Assembly (NCBI GenBank): GCA_934725305.1
Contig: CAKVBA010000014.1
Coordinates: 1 to 58,549, forward strand
Reading direction: 5' to 3'
DNA: 58,549 nt
DNA from: an uncultured Parabacteroides sp.
Lineage (GTDB): Bacteria > Bacteroidota > Bacteroidia > Bacteroidales > Tannerellaceae
Under the pieces are notes generated by a model. The model saw only the letters and a list, made by a program, of their open reading frames with translations. It was not told the DNA's origin and made no database searches. A program made the position numbers and the translations under genes. Positions 43,316 through 53,385 of this stretch are shown one piece after another. The first letter of the stretch is position 1. Each line of letters begins with the position of its first letter.

Positions 43316-44590
43316 ATGATGAATATATTATTGTTAGGATCTGGAGGACGTGAACATGCCATCGCATGGAAAATCGCACAAAGCGAGAAGGTAGACAAGC
43401 TGTTCATCGCCCCGGGTAATGCAGGTACAGCACAGGTAGGCACAAACGTGGCCATCAAGGCAGACGATTTTGCGGCTATCCGCGACTTTGTGCTGGCCAA
43501 CCAAATCAACATGGTTGTAGTTGGTCCCGAAGACCCGCTGGTAAAAGGTATCTATGACTACTTCAAGAACGATGTTGCCTTGGCTGCTATACCGGTGATC
43601 GGCCCCAGCAAAGAGGGTGCTCAACTGGAGGGAAGCAAAGACTTCGCCAAAGCATTCATGCAGCGTTACCAGATTCCGACAGCCCGATACAAAAGCATCA
43701 CAGCCGACAATCTGCAAGAGGGATATGCTTTCCTGGAATCTCTGGAAGCACCCTATGTGCTGAAAGCAGACGGATTGGCCGCCGGTAAAGGTGTATTGAT
43801 CATCGACGATCTGGAAGAGGCCAAGAAAGAGCTGGGCGACATGCTGCAAGGTATGTTTGGCGATGCCAGCAAGACGGTTGTGATCGAAGAGTTCCTCGAC
43901 GGTATCGAATGCTCTGTATTCGTATTGACAGACGGTAAAGACTATAAGATTCTGCCGGTAGCCAAAGACTACAAACGCATCGGCGAGGGCAACGTAGGTC
44001 TGAACACCGGTGGTATGGGCGCCGTTTCTCCCGTGCCTTTTGCAGACGCATGCTTCATGCAGAAGGTAGAAGAGCGCATCATCCGTCCGACGGTCGAAGG
44101 CTTGAAGAAGGAAGAAATCGACTATAAAGGTTTCATCTTCCTGGGCCTGATTAATGTGAAGGGCGAACCTATGGTGATTGAATACAACTGCCGCATGGGC
44201 GACCCCGAAACCGAAGTGGTGATGCTTCGTATCCAAAGCGACCTGGTGAACCTGTTGGAAGGTGTTGCTGAAGGTAATCTGAAAGAACGTGAACTGAAGG
44301 AAGATCCGCGTGCGGCCGTGACGGTGATGCTCGTAAGCGGCGGTTATCCCGAAGCCTATGAAAAGGGCAAAGTCATCCGTGGTCTCGATCAGATTACAAC
44401 CAACAACATTCTGTTTCATGCCGGCACCAAGGAGTCTGAGGGCCAGATTGTGACAAGTGGCGGACGCGTGATTGCTGTCAGCTCATACGGTAAAGACAAA
44501 GAAGAGGCTTTAGCCCATTCGTTTGCCGGAGCCAAGACAATCCAGTTCGACAAGATCTACTTCCGTCGCGATATTGGTTTCGATCTATAA
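43316..44590 (+). CDS. purD: Phosphoribosylamine--glycine ligase
   Basis: A 424-residue ATP-grasp ligase, second step of purine synthesis. [20 protein letters not shown] (start at the first or second of two adjacent ATGs), [33 protein letters not shown] and [17 protein letters not shown] are all family motifs, and the length is standard. It follows the DPP-IV gene closely. A weak hairpin (caaaggtc/gatctttg, 44619-44646) lies after the stop and may be a terminator. Confidence 0.97.
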   Translation: MMNILLLGSGGREHAIAWKIAQSEKVDKLFIAPGNAGTAQVGTNVAIKADDFAAIRDFVLANQINMVVVGPEDPLVKGIYDYFKNDVALAAIPVIGPSKEGAQLEGSKDFAKAFMQRYQIPTARYKSITADNLQEGYAFLESLEAPYVLKADGLAAGKGVLIIDDLEEAKKELGDMLQGMFGDASKTVVIEEFLDGIECSVFVLTDGKDYKILPVAKDYKRIGEGNVGLNTGGMGAVSPVPFADACFMQKVEERIIRPTVEGLKKEEIDYKGFIFLGLINVKGEPMVIEYNCRMGDPETEVVMLRIQSDLVNLLEGVAEGNLKERELKEDPRAAVTVMLVSGGYPEAYEKGKVIRGLDQITTNNILFHAGTKESEGQIVTSGGRVIAVSSYGKDKEEALAHSFAGAKTIQFDKIYFRRDIGFDL

Positions 44591-44678
44591 TACACTAACA
44601 GATAGGTAAGATAACAGGCAAAGGTCTCTCTCTAAAAAGATCTTTGTCGGTTATCTTTCTTTTTTATATCCACAAGCC

Positions 44679-45686
44679 ATGTACAACGCATACAACAATC
44701 GACGATATACCATTACAACGCCCCTCACCTACACCTATATGCTGCTGGGGTGTATCTGTTGTTGGATTCTGGAATACATACAATCGGCAGGTTATCCCAT
44801 CTATAGCGAAGCCTACTCAACGCCTCTATGGAATGCCGTCTGCCAAGCAATCCCCAACAAAGCAGCCGCCTATCTGATTGGGATTGTCGTAATGACAGGA
44901 GGCGCTTTTCTGCTCCATCGAGCCAACTATATATTAATGTTGATCCGCGAAAAGACACTCTTGCCTTTTCTGCTCTATCTCTTACTGATCAGTTGTAACC
45001 CCGACTTTATTCCCCTAAAGTCCGCTTCGATGGGAGTGTTTTGCCTCGTACTGGCTATCTATCAGCTCTTCACATCGTATCACGACGAGACAGCATCCAA
45101 AGCCATCTACAATGCGACCCTCATCTTAGGAGCAGGCAGTCTGCTCTGGATCCATCTGCTATGGTTTGTGCCTGTGTTCTGGTATGGCATGTATTGCTTC
45201 CGTTCTCTTTCGGCCCGCACATTCATAGCCTCTCTGCTGGGTGTTCTCACGGTCTATTGGTTACTATTGGGCTGGTGTGTATGGCAAGGCGACTATACAG
45301 CCTTTACCGTTCCGTTCCAGTCGCTATTTAAGATACGCCTGCTACAGATAAGTCCCGATTACCTGATCAATGCTATGGGAATCATCTATCTAATCATCTT
45401 ATTACTCACGGCCTCGATCAACATCTTCACCCATGAATATGAAGACAACTTGCGCACACGTCAGTATCTCTATTTCCTGATGACGCTTGCCATCTGGTCG
45501 TTTGCCCTGTTCTTCTTCTATGAACAATCATCCAAAGAGCTGCTCGAGACCGTCTGTATGCCGGCTGCAATCCTGCTCGGACATTTCTTTACTGTGCAGC
45601 AGCGCAGCAAATACATCCATTGGTTCTTCCATGGAACAGTTCTATTCTATTTCACTCTTTCATTTATTCGCCTATGGAATTTCTAA
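44679..45686 (+). CDS. Polytopic membrane protein of unknown function
   Basis: A 335-residue integral membrane protein with about nine hydrophobic segments, resembling unnamed Bacteroidales inner-membrane proteins (possibly the DUF6427 group). YTYMLLGCICCWILEYI begins the first segment. The aromatic-rich loops carry no enzymatic motif I can identify. The yqaA gene starts 13 bp before its stop in another frame, so the two are coupled. Confidence 0.72.
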   Translation: MYNAYNNRRYTITTPLTYTYMLLGCICCWILEYIQSAGYPIYSEAYSTPLWNAVCQAIPNKAAAYLIGIVVMTGGAFLLHRANYILMLIREKTLLPFLLYLLLISCNPDFIPLKSASMGVFCLVLAIYQLFTSYHDETASKAIYNATLILGAGSLLWIHLLWFVPVFWYGMYCFRSLSARTFIASLLGVLTVYWLLLGWCVWQGDYTAFTVPFQSLFKIRLLQISPDYLINAMGIIYLIILLLTASINIFTHEYEDNLRTRQYLYFLMTLAIWSFALFFFYEQSSKELLETVCMPAAILLGHFFTVQQRSKYIHWFFHGTVLFYFTLSFIRLWNF

Positions 45687-46123
45687 TTGCTTACGGCTAT
45701 ATTGGTGTCTTTATTGCCTCCTTTTTGGCGGCAACGGTTTTGCCCTTCAGCAGCGAAGTGGTGCTCACAGGTGTTATGCTGGCCGGTTCGGCCTACTGGC
45801 CCTGCATGATTGCGGCCACACTGGGAAACTTCTTAGGCGGCATGAGCTGCTATTGGATTGGCATGATGGGCAAAACCGAGTGGATCGAACGCTACCTGAA
45901 GTTAGATACCCAAAAGCTCCAGAAGGTGCAGAAATGGATTGAGGGACGAGGCTCATGGATGGGCTTCTTTGTGTTTCTTCCCGGCATCGGAGACTTCATT
46001 GCAGTAGCGTTAGGTTTTCTGCGTGCCAATATCTGGATTGTTGCCATCTCCATGTTTTTAGGCAAAGCTATACGCTATTGGGTTTGGATGGAGTTTGTAT
46101 TTAAGGTGCAGCATCTATTATAA
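45674..46123 (+). CDS. yqaA: YqaA family membrane protein (DedA/VTT-related)
   Basis: A 149-residue inner-membrane protein started at MEFLIAYGYIGVFIASF (a longer frame exists but lies inside the upstream gene). ATVLPFSSEVVLTGVMLAG, TLGNFLGGMSCYWIG and VFLPGIGDFIAVALGFLR align by eye with E. coli YqaA, including the PxxSE motif and the re-entrant GNxLGG loop. DedA-superfamily proteins act as lipid scramblases or undecaprenyl-phosphate flippases. The role of YqaA itself is unknown. Confidence 0.85.
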   Translation: MEFLIAYGYIGVFIASFLAATVLPFSSEVVLTGVMLAGSAYWPCMIAATLGNFLGGMSCYWIGMMGKTEWIERYLKLDTQKLQKVQKWIEGRGSWMGFFVFLPGIGDFIAVALGFLRANIWIVAISMFLGKAIRYWVWMEFVFKVQHLL

Positions 46124-46344
46124 CAGGGCAGCAGGGCGGCATCATGTCCAACTGCGACGTTGCTTGCGGAATCAGACCTCAGCTATTCACATCAACCCTT
46201 TCACAGAACAGAGCTTCTGGCGAACCCAAAAGAGATTGAGATGAGGAGAATTTGATATTTCAGAAGAAATTAAACGGCTTCTTAGACAATTTAAAGCGCT
46301 GAGCCTCGTTAGGTATACGCGTAAATGATTACCTTTGCAAAGTA

Positions 46345-46371
46345 TTGCCTTTTGCCAGGGCTTTATTTTTG
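46345..46371 (+). promoter_or_regulatory. Promoter candidate before the DUF2723 gene
   Basis: TTG at 46345-46347, a 16-bp spacer and TATTTTTG at 46364-46371, 34 bp before the ATG at 46406. Another -7 match, TACCTTTG, lies at 46330-46337. The rest of the 282-bp gap shows no gene. Confidence 0.45.
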
Positions 46372-46405
46372 AGACAATTATAATTATCACACTTTTATAA
46401 AACGT

Positions 46406-49400
46406 ATGGGAAAATACAGATTAATCGACAACGTGTTGGGGTGGATTGTATTCTTCATCGCCTCTACCGTTTATTTGATGACCATCGAACCCACCGGCAG
46501 CTTTTGGGATTGCGGTGAGTTTATTTCTTCAGCATTTAAGTTAGAGGTGGGTCATCCTCCTGGAGCACCTTTCTTCATGTTAGTAGCCAATCTTTTTACA
46601 CAGTTCGCTTCCGACCCGTCCAAAGTGGCCATAATGGTCAACGCGATGTCGGCTCTCTTTAGCGGACTGACCATTCTTTTCCTCTTCTGGAGTATCACCC
46701 ACTTGGCTCGCCGCATCATTGTAGATAACAGCAAACCGGCCACTCTGGGACAGATGATCACTGTATGGGGATGTGGTCTGGTAGGTGCATTGGCTTATAC
46801 ATTCAGCGACACCTTCTGGTTCAGTGCCGTCGAAGGTGAAGTATATGCCTCATCCTCTCTCTTCACTGCTGTGGTATTCTGGCTGATCCTGAAGTGGGAA
46901 GAGGTGGCCGACAAACCTCATGCCGACCGTTGGATTGTATTGATTGCCTACTTGATGGGATTGAGTATCGGTGTTCACCTGCTGAACCTGCTCTGTATCC
47001 CGGCTATCGTATTGGTTTATTACTACAAGAAATACCCCAACCCAACCATGAAGGGCACATTGGCTGCACTGGTGGTTTCGTTTGCCATTGTAGCTCTGAT
47101 GATGTATGGCGTCGTTCAGGGACTGGTTGAAGTATGTGGCTATTTCGAACTTCTATTTGTCAATGTATTAGGTATGCCGTACAACTCAGGTGTTTATGCC
47201 TATGTTGTGGTATTGGCTGCCGTATTGATATGGGCTATTTGGGAGACTTTACGCGACGAGATCAATCCGATACGCATGAAGATTGCCTTTATCCTGTCGG
47301 TGATACTGATTGGTATTCCCTTCATCGGCAGCGGTTATCTGATTGCCGTTGTATTGACTACAGCGCTGACGGCCTTCCTGTTCACACGTAAAGATGTTGA
47401 CATCAAGACACTGAACACCATCTTGATCTGCCTGATGGTAGTGGTTGTGGGCTATTCCTCGTATGCCTTGACACTGATCCGTGCCACGGCAGACACTCCG
47501 ATGAACCAGAATGCTCCGTGTGACATCTTCACCTTGCGTACCTATCTGGCCCGTGAACAATATGGTAAGACTCCGCTGATCTACGGACAGACGTATGTAT
47601 CTGAGGTGAAACGAGAGAATCAGGGCGGTGGCTGCATTGCGGTAACCGAACAGGGTGCGCCCACTTGGAGCCGTGTGATCAAGAAAGATCCAAACGAGAA
47701 AGACCGTTATTATGTATCTCGCTACGATACGGAGTATAAATATGTAGATGAGCTGAACATGTTGTTCCCGCGTATGTACAGCAGCGATCCGCGTCACGTC
47801 CAAGCCTACAAAGAGTGGGCACAGGTGAAAGGTGAGCCGGTGAAGTTTAACCGCTGTGGCGAAATGACATCCGTGATGAAACCGACCTTCGGTGAGAACC
47901 TGCGCTATTTCTTTGCCTACCAGCTCAACTTCATGTACTGGCGCTACTTTATGTGGAACTTCTCAGGACGTCAAAACGACATCCAGGGACACGGAGAGGT
48001 GTTGAATGGCAACTGGATTACCGGTATTCCATTTATTGACGAAGCACTGGTTGGTCCTCAGACCGATATGCCTTCAGACATTACAGACAACAAAGGACAT
48101 AACGTTTACTATATGTTGCCGTTGCTGCTGGGTCTGCTGGGCCTGCTCTATCAGGCTTATGCCGGAGAAAAGGGTATTCAAGGATTTTGGATTACCTTCT
48201 TCCTCTTCTTCATGACCGGTATCGCCATTGTGCTCTACCTGAACCAAACACCTTATCAGCCGCGTGAACGAGACTATGCGTATGCCGGTTCGTTCTATGC
48301 GTTCTGTATCTGGGTTGGTTTTGGTGTAGCTGCCGTGGCCAAAGGATTGGAGAAATATGCCAAACTTCCAACCATTGCCGCTGCTGCAGTTGCCACGGCG
48401 TTGTGTCTGTTGGTGCCTATTCAGATGGGTGCACAGAACTGGGACGACCACGACCGCTCCGGCCGCTATGTGTGCCGCGACTTCGGTACAAACTATTTGG
48501 AATCATGCGAGCCTAATGCAATAATCTTCACCAACGGCGATAACGACACCTTCCCATTGTGGTATGCACAGGAGGTTGAAGGTATCCGCACCGATGTACG
48601 TGTATGTAACACCAGCTACCTGCAGACAGACTGGTATATCGACCAGATGAAGAAACAGGCTTACAACTCTGATCCGCTGCCTATCTCTTGGGATCGGGCT
48701 GATTATGTTCAGGGCACTCGTGATGCTGCCTACATCTTCCCGATGACCGACCAGACCATCGACCTGAAGACGGCTCTCGACTTTGTTAAAAGCAACGATC
48801 CTAAATTCAAGAAGATTCCGGGCATCAACCAGCCACTGGATTACATTCCGTCGTCTTCTGTCGCTTACAAAGTAGATATTGATGCGGCTTTGGCAGCCGG
48901 TGTTGTAACACTTGCCGACAGCACTTACCTACTGGACGAGATGAAACTCGACCTGAAGAACAAGGAGTATCTGGGCAAACAGGAACTGATCGTCTTGGAT
49001 ATGTTGCAGACCAACAACTGGAAACGTCCGATCTATTATGCCATCACAGTAAGCCCCGACCAGTTTGTAAAACTGGATTCTTACTTCCAGCAGACCGGTA
49101 TGGCTTATCAGATTGTCCCGATGCAGACAAAGGGAACAATCCGCTCTATCAACACAGAAAAGATGTATGACAACGTGATGAACAAGTTCAAATGGGGTGG
49201 CGTTGACACTCCGGGCATCTATCTGGACGAGAATGTGATGCGTATGTGTAAGAGCTACCGTATGGCATTGTTCAGCAAACTGGCCGCAGCACTGATTTCG
49301 GAAGGCAAGAATGAAAAGGCATTGAATATATTGGACAAGGCCATGGAGGTGTTACCGCCGGCCAATGTTCCGTTGGACTACAGTGCTCTTTCGCTGGCTG

Positions 49401-49666
49401 AGATGTATTACGAACTGGAACAACCGGAAAAGGCAGAAATGATCTATACAAGCATTGCCGACAATTCGATGCGCAACATCAACTGGTTCTTCCGCCTGCG
49501 TCCGGGTCAGCTCTCGTCTGTGACAGGAGAATTGGAACACAACCTGGCTGTTGTGCAAGAGGTTTTACGTGCAAGCAAGCTATATAATCCTGAGTTTGGC
49601 AAGAAATATCAGGAAGAGTTTGACAACTACCGGATGGCCTACAGCTCAGTCCGTAGTCAAGAATAA
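46406..49666 (+). CDS. DUF2723 family membrane protein, probable GT-C protein O-mannosyltransferase
   Basis: A 1086-residue protein with about a dozen membrane segments in the first 370 residues and again around 560-680. The first loop holds SFWDCGEFISSAFKLEVGHP, in which the acidic pair Asp/Glu is like the catalytic motif of GT-C glycosyltransferases. The DUF2723 family is related to human TMEM260, a protein O-mannosyltransferase. The C-terminal third is soluble, and about 980-1060 has a TPR-like pattern. By family, it should glycosylate exported proteins from a lipid-linked sugar at the periplasmic face. Substrate is inferred. Confidence 0.8.
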   Translation: MGKYRLIDNVLGWIVFFIASTVYLMTIEPTGSFWDCGEFISSAFKLEVGHPPGAPFFMLVANLFTQFASDPSKVAIMVNAMSALFSGLTILFLFWSITHLARRIIVDNSKPATLGQMITVWGCGLVGALAYTFSDTFWFSAVEGEVYASSSLFTAVVFWLILKWEEVADKPHADRWIVLIAYLMGLSIGVHLLNLLCIPAIVLVYYYKKYPNPTMKGTLAALVVSFAIVALMMYGVVQGLVEVCGYFELLFVNVLGMPYNSGVYAYVVVLAAVLIWAIWETLRDEINPIRMKIAFILSVILIGIPFIGSGYLIAVVLTTALTAFLFTRKDVDIKTLNTILICLMVVVVGYSSYALTLIRATADTPMNQNAPCDIFTLRTYLAREQYGKTPLIYGQTYVSEVKRENQGGGCIAVTEQGAPTWSRVIKKDPNEKDRYYVSRYDTEYKYVDELNMLFPRMYSSDPRHVQAYKEWAQVKGEPVKFNRCGEMTSVMKPTFGENLRYFFAYQLNFMYWRYFMWNFSGRQNDIQGHGEVLNGNWITGIPFIDEALVGPQTDMPSDITDNKGHNVYYMLPLLLGLLGLLYQAYAGEKGIQGFWITFFLFFMTGIAIVLYLNQTPYQPRERDYAYAGSFYAFCIWVGFGVAAVAKGLEKYAKLPTIAAAAVATALCLLVPIQMGAQNWDDHDRSGRYVCRDFGTNYLESCEPNAIIFTNGDNDTFPLWYAQEVEGIRTDVRVCNTSYLQTDWYIDQMKKQAYNSDPLPISWDRADYVQGTRDAAYIFPMTDQTIDLKTALDFVKSNDPKFKKIPGINQPLDYIPSSSVAYKVDIDAALAAGVVTLADSTYLLDEMKLDLKNKEYLGKQELIVLDMLQTNNWKRPIYYAITVSPDQFVKLDSYFQQTGMAYQIVPMQTKGTIRSINTEKMYDNVMNKFKWGGVDTPGIYLDENVMRMCKSYRMALFSKLAAALISEGKNEKALNILDKAMEVLPPANVPLDYSALSLAEMYYELEQPEKAEMIYTSIADNSMRNINWFFRLRPGQLSSVTGELEHNLAVVQEVLRASKLYNPEFGKKYQEEFDNYRMAYSSVRSQE

Positions 49667-49675
49667 AGAAAGAAT

Positions 49676-50287
49676 ATGTTTATAGAACAACCGCCCTGGT
49701 TCTACAGGGCACTGTTCCCGGGGGTAACCTGGAGGATTCCGGCCCGCCAAAAGTGTGTCTATCTCACCTTTGACGATGGCCCAATTCCCGAGGTTACCCC
49801 TTGGGTTTTAGATCAACTGGATCACTTCGGCATAAAGGCGACCTTCTTTATGGTGGGCGACAATGTACGGAAGCATCCCGACATCTTCAAGATGGTGGTA
49901 GAGCGTGGTCACCGTATCGGCAACCACACCTTCAACCATATCCAGGGACTTCGCTACTTGACCAAGAACTATCTGGCCAATGTAGAGAAGGCTGCAGGTT
50001 ATATTCCCAGTAATCTGTTCCGTCCACCTCATGGCCATATGCGACTGCCTCAGACCCTTCGTCTCAGACGACAGTATCGTGTGGTGATGTGGGATGTGGT
50101 GACACGAGACTACAGCCCGAAGCTCAACCCCGACCAAGTGTTTGAGAATGTCCGCCGCTATGCCCGTAATGGATCGATAATCGTATTCCACGACTCCCTA
50201 AAGGCCGAACGGAATATGCGAGTAGCCATGCCTCGTGCCATCCAGTGGCTTTTGGATCAAGGATATGAATTCAAAGTGTTTGACTGA
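49676..50287 (+). CDS. NodB-type polysaccharide deacetylase
   Basis: A 203-residue CE4 deacetylase. YLTFDDGPIPEVTP supplies the catalytic and metal Asp pair, GNHTFNH the two metal His (HxxxH), and FRPPHGH and VMWDVVTRDY motifs 3 and 4. The late FHDS is motif 5. No signal peptide is obvious; the N-terminal FIEQPPWFYRALFPGVTW may be a membrane-associated segment. Targets could be peptidoglycan or a lipid-linked sugar. It lies 9 bp after the DUF2723 gene, which suggests joint work on glycans. Confidence 0.9.
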   Translation: MFIEQPPWFYRALFPGVTWRIPARQKCVYLTFDDGPIPEVTPWVLDQLDHFGIKATFFMVGDNVRKHPDIFKMVVERGHRIGNHTFNHIQGLRYLTKNYLANVEKAAGYIPSNLFRPPHGHMRLPQTLRLRRQYRVVMWDVVTRDYSPKLNPDQVFENVRRYARNGSIIVFHDSLKAERNMRVAMPRAIQWLLDQGYEFKVFD

Positions 50288-50310
50288 GCTCATCCATCTA
50301 TTATAAAGGA

Positions 50311-51252
50311 ATGATACTATCTGCCGACTATATAAAGGAGAAAGCAAAAGAGTTAGGATTCAGTGCCTGCGGAATGTCTCAAGCGATGCCCGTAAACGAC
50401 GATGATGTCAACTATCTCGACCGGTGGCTGGCCAATGGCTACCAAGGAGGTATGCAGTATATGGAGAATCACCGCGACATCCGAATCAATCCCGACGGAC
50501 TGGTCCCGGGCGCCCGATCTGTCATCTCCGTTGCGCTCAACTATTATCCCCAAAAGAGGCGAGATCCGGCTGAACCGCATATTGCCTTTTATGCCTATGG
50601 CAAAGATTATCACATCGTGGTGAAGGAGAAGCTACGCAAGCTGTGGGAAGCCTGCATGGAAACACTGTCGGACGAAGAGGGAAACGTACAATACGAAGCA
50701 CGCTGCTTCACCGACTCGGCTCCTATCCTGGAGAGATACTGGGCCTGGAAGTCCGGATTGGGATGGATTGGGAAAAACACCAATCTGATTATTCCCGGAC
50801 AAGGATCGTTCTTCTTCTTGGGAGAGATTGTAACAACTGCGCCCATAGACAAATATGACTCGCCGAAGCCCAATCGGTGCGGAACCTGCAGACGTTGCCT
50901 GGATGCCTGCCCTACGCATGCCTTAGAGGCACCTCGACAACTGAATGCCTCGAAATGTCTCTCCTATCTAACCATTGAGCATAAGGGAGAACTGCCTCCT
51001 GAAGCGGCAGCCCAATTGGGGAATCGCCTCTATGGATGTGACACCTGCCAACTGGCCTGTCCATGGAACCGGATGGCACAACCAACATTGGTAGAAGAGT
51101 TTGCCCCAACAGACAATTTGCTTGGATTGAAAAAAGAGTCGCTCATCCACTTAACAAAAGAGAAATATAATTGTATCTTTGCGAAATCAGCCGTGAAAAG
51201 AGCAAAATATGAAGGGCTGATGCGAACGATTAACCATTTAAATAAATCATAA
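50311..51252 (+). CDS. queG: Epoxyqueuosine reductase
   Basis: A 313-residue enzyme for the last step of queuosine synthesis in tRNA, reducing epoxyqueuosine with cobalamin and two [4Fe-4S] clusters. Cluster motifs are CGTCRRCLDACP (from Cys190) and CDTCQLACPWN (from Cys243). The N-terminal domain has VISVALNYYP and FTDSAPILERYWA with the catalytic Asp. It is slightly shorter than the E. coli enzyme because the C-terminal repeat part is absent. Confidence 0.95.
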   Translation: MILSADYIKEKAKELGFSACGMSQAMPVNDDDVNYLDRWLANGYQGGMQYMENHRDIRINPDGLVPGARSVISVALNYYPQKRRDPAEPHIAFYAYGKDYHIVVKEKLRKLWEACMETLSDEEGNVQYEARCFTDSAPILERYWAWKSGLGWIGKNTNLIIPGQGSFFFLGEIVTTAPIDKYDSPKPNRCGTCRRCLDACPTHALEAPRQLNASKCLSYLTIEHKGELPPEAAAQLGNRLYGCDTCQLACPWNRMAQPTLVEEFAPTDNLLGLKKESLIHLTKEKYNCIFAKSAVKRAKYEGLMRTINHLNKS

Positions 51253-51257
51253 ATCAC

Positions 51258-52553
51258 ATGAAAAGAACATTTAACTTACTTCTACTCTGTCTTCTCTGCG
51301 CTGTATCTGCAATGGCAGCACCGGGAGAATTGAAAGCAAAATTAGCCGCATTAAAGGGCATCAGTGGTATTGAACAACTGGAATCAAAGACCTATCCGGA
51401 AAAGTATGTGGTACGCATCACTCAGCAGGTGGACCCGAAAGATCCTTCAGCCGGAACATTTACACAGCGTGTCGTTATCGGTCACGTAGGCTTTGACCGT
51501 CCAACCGTATTGGTAACAGAAGGATATGGTGGTGCTTATGCCTTCAGTCCGCGCTACCAGGAAGAGCTGACTCGTCTGCTCAATGCCAATTTGATCTTTG
51601 TGGAACATCGTTATTTCTTGGAATCTACTCCCAATCCTAAGAACTGGGATTATCTGACTGCCGAGAATTCTGCCTACGACCTGCACAACATAAATCAGAC
51701 ATTCCGCCAATTGTATAACAACAAATGGATTACTACCGGTATCAGTAAAGGTGGACAGACAACTATTCTTTATCGTACCTTCTTCCCGGACGATGTAGAT
51801 TTCTCTGTTCCTTATGTAGCTCCGCTGAACAAGGGTGTTGAAGACGGACGTCACGAAGGTTTCTTGCGTAAAGTAGGTACAAAAGAAGAACGTAGCAAGA
51901 TTCTGGCCTACCAGAAAGAGGTATTGAAACGCAAGAGCGAAATCGTTCCCATGCTGGAAGCTTATTGCCAGAAAAACGACATCAAATTCCGCATTCCGAT
52001 GGAAGAAGTTTTGGACTACTGTATCCTTGAATATCCGTTTGCTTTGTGGCAGTGGGGCACAACTCCGGTAAGCGCAGTTCCGGCTCCTACAGCAGACTCT
52101 GAAACATTGTTTAAACACCTGATGCGCGTGAGCGAACCTTCTTATTTCTCTGACAATGTACAGCCAACTATCTCATTCCATGTGCAGTCTGCACGCGAAT
52201 TGGGTTATTATGGTTATGACGTGAAACCGTTGAAGGGTCTGTTAACCATCAAAACAGCAAAAGGCTATCAGAATAAACTGATGCTTCCGAGAGAATTGGT
52301 GGACAAAGTTGAATTCCGTCCGGAACTGTATCACAAAATCTACAATTTCCTGAAAGACAATGATCCGAAAATGATTTTCATCTATGGCGAAGTGGACCCT
52401 TGGAGTGCAAGCCGCGTACCGACTTTCAAAGGAAAGAAGAATGAACAGATCTATATCAAACCGAGAGGAAGCCACGGAACTCGTATCAGCAACATGCCTG
52501 AAGATATGCAGAAACAGATCATGGATCAAATCAACAAGTGGTTAGCTGAATAA
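51258..52553 (+). CDS. S37 family (PS-10) aminopeptidase, exported
   Basis: A 431-residue serine peptidase of the Streptomyces PS-10 (S37) family, which removes tripeptides from N-termini. The signal peptide is MKRTFNLLLLCLLCAVSAMA. The nucleophile is Ser163 in GISKGGQ, the Asp lies in GEVDPWS and the His in GSHGTRI, all in the alpha/beta-hydrolase order. VTEGYGGAY and FVEHRYF are also typical. It begins 5 bp after queG and ends at a strong terminator. With the DPP-IV gene it supports a peptide-using lifestyle. Confidence 0.88.
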   Translation: MKRTFNLLLLCLLCAVSAMAAPGELKAKLAALKGISGIEQLESKTYPEKYVVRITQQVDPKDPSAGTFTQRVVIGHVGFDRPTVLVTEGYGGAYAFSPRYQEELTRLLNANLIFVEHRYFLESTPNPKNWDYLTAENSAYDLHNINQTFRQLYNNKWITTGISKGGQTTILYRTFFPDDVDFSVPYVAPLNKGVEDGRHEGFLRKVGTKEERSKILAYQKEVLKRKSEIVPMLEAYCQKNDIKFRIPMEEVLDYCILEYPFALWQWGTTPVSAVPAPTADSETLFKHLMRVSEPSYFSDNVQPTISFHVQSARELGYYGYDVKPLKGLLTIKTAKGYQNKLMLPRELVDKVEFRPELYHKIYNFLKDNDPKMIFIYGEVDPWSASRVPTFKGKKNEQIYIKPRGSHGTRISNMPEDMQKQIMDQINKWLAE

Positions 52554-52580
52554 TAAGAAGCTATAAGTTATACAAGATTA

Positions 52581-52625
52581 AAGGGGCTGCATCCAAACAA
52601 TCATTTGATGCAGCCCCTTTTCTTT
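52581..52625. terminator. Intrinsic terminator between the S37 peptidase and rprY
   Basis: A perfect 13-bp stem aaggggctgcatc (52581-52593) / gatgcagcccctt (52607-52619) followed by tttctttttat on the plus strand. It lies between convergent genes and may serve both. Confidence 0.92.
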
Positions 52626-52651
52626 TTATATAATCGAAAGTCAAACTTCCA

Positions 52652-53383
52652 TTACAGCACCTGAATACCCTCTTCGCGAGCCTGTTCTTCACCAGAAGGA
52701 GTGATCAACTTATAGCCCTTACCATGAATATTGATAATTTCGATGCCCGGATCGTCTTTCAACAACTTACGCAACTTCGTGATATAAACATCCATACTAC
52801 GAGCATTGAAATAGTTGTCGTCAACCCAGATCGTCTTCAAGGCATAGTTACGTTCCAAAATCTCATTGGCATGTGCACACAACAGACTCAACAACTCACA
52901 CTCTTTGGTGGTCAGCTTTGTAACCTTTTCACCAATAGTCAATGTCTGCTTCTGAGTGTCGAACAAGAAATTGCCCAACTTGTAGAAAGGAATATCTTTC
53001 ATCTTCTTACCCTTTACACGACGCAGAATAGCCTCGATACGCAACAACAGCTCTTCCATGCTGAAAGGTTTTGTCAGATAATCATCCGCTCCTATCTTAA
53101 ATCCCTCCAAAATATCCTCTTTCATAGTCTTGGCTGTCAAGAAAATAACAGGAATATCAGGATTAATTGAACGTATTTCCTGTGCCAACGTAAAGCCGTC
53201 TTTCTTAGGCATCATTACGTCTAACACACAAAGATCATATTTGCCTTTAGTAAATCCTTTATAACCGGCTTCTCCATCAGAGAAAAGGTCAGTCACATAA
53301 CCTTTAGCCTGCAAGTATTCGCGTAAAAGCATTCCTAAATTTTCGTCATCTTCGCAAAAGAAGATCTTCAACTTTTCTTCCAT
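52652..53383 (-). CDS. rprY: OmpR-type response regulator RprY
   Basis: A 243-residue response regulator. The receiver has the acidic pocket Glu11/Asp12/Asp13, phospho-acceptor Asp55 in CVLDVMMPK, and the conserved FLTAK Thr and KPF Lys. The C-terminal winged helix (VTKLTTKECELLSLLCAHAN, then DVYITKLRKLL) is OmpR/PhoB type. It lies 2 bp after the kinase gene. Bacteroides fragilis RprX/RprY is the named counterpart, and P. gingivalis RprY controls oxidative-stress and sodium-pump genes. The targets here are not visible. Confidence 0.9.
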   Translation of the reverse strand: MEEKLKIFFCEDDENLGMLLREYLQAKGYVTDLFSDGEAGYKGFTKGKYDLCVLDVMMPKKDGFTLAQEIRSINPDIPVIFLTAKTMKEDILEGFKIGADDYLTKPFSMEELLLRIEAILRRVKGKKMKDIPFYKLGNFLFDTQKQTLTIGEKVTKLTTKECELLSLLCAHANEILERNYALKTIWVDDNYFNARSMDVYITKLRKLLKDDPGIEIINIHGKGYKLITPSGEEQAREEGIQVL

Positions 53384-53385
53384 AA

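Noticed and set aside
43334..44419. Long minus-strand frame of 361 codons opposite purD
   Set aside because: Shadow of purD, which has all its family motifs. The minus-strand product is His/Phe-rich without a domain.
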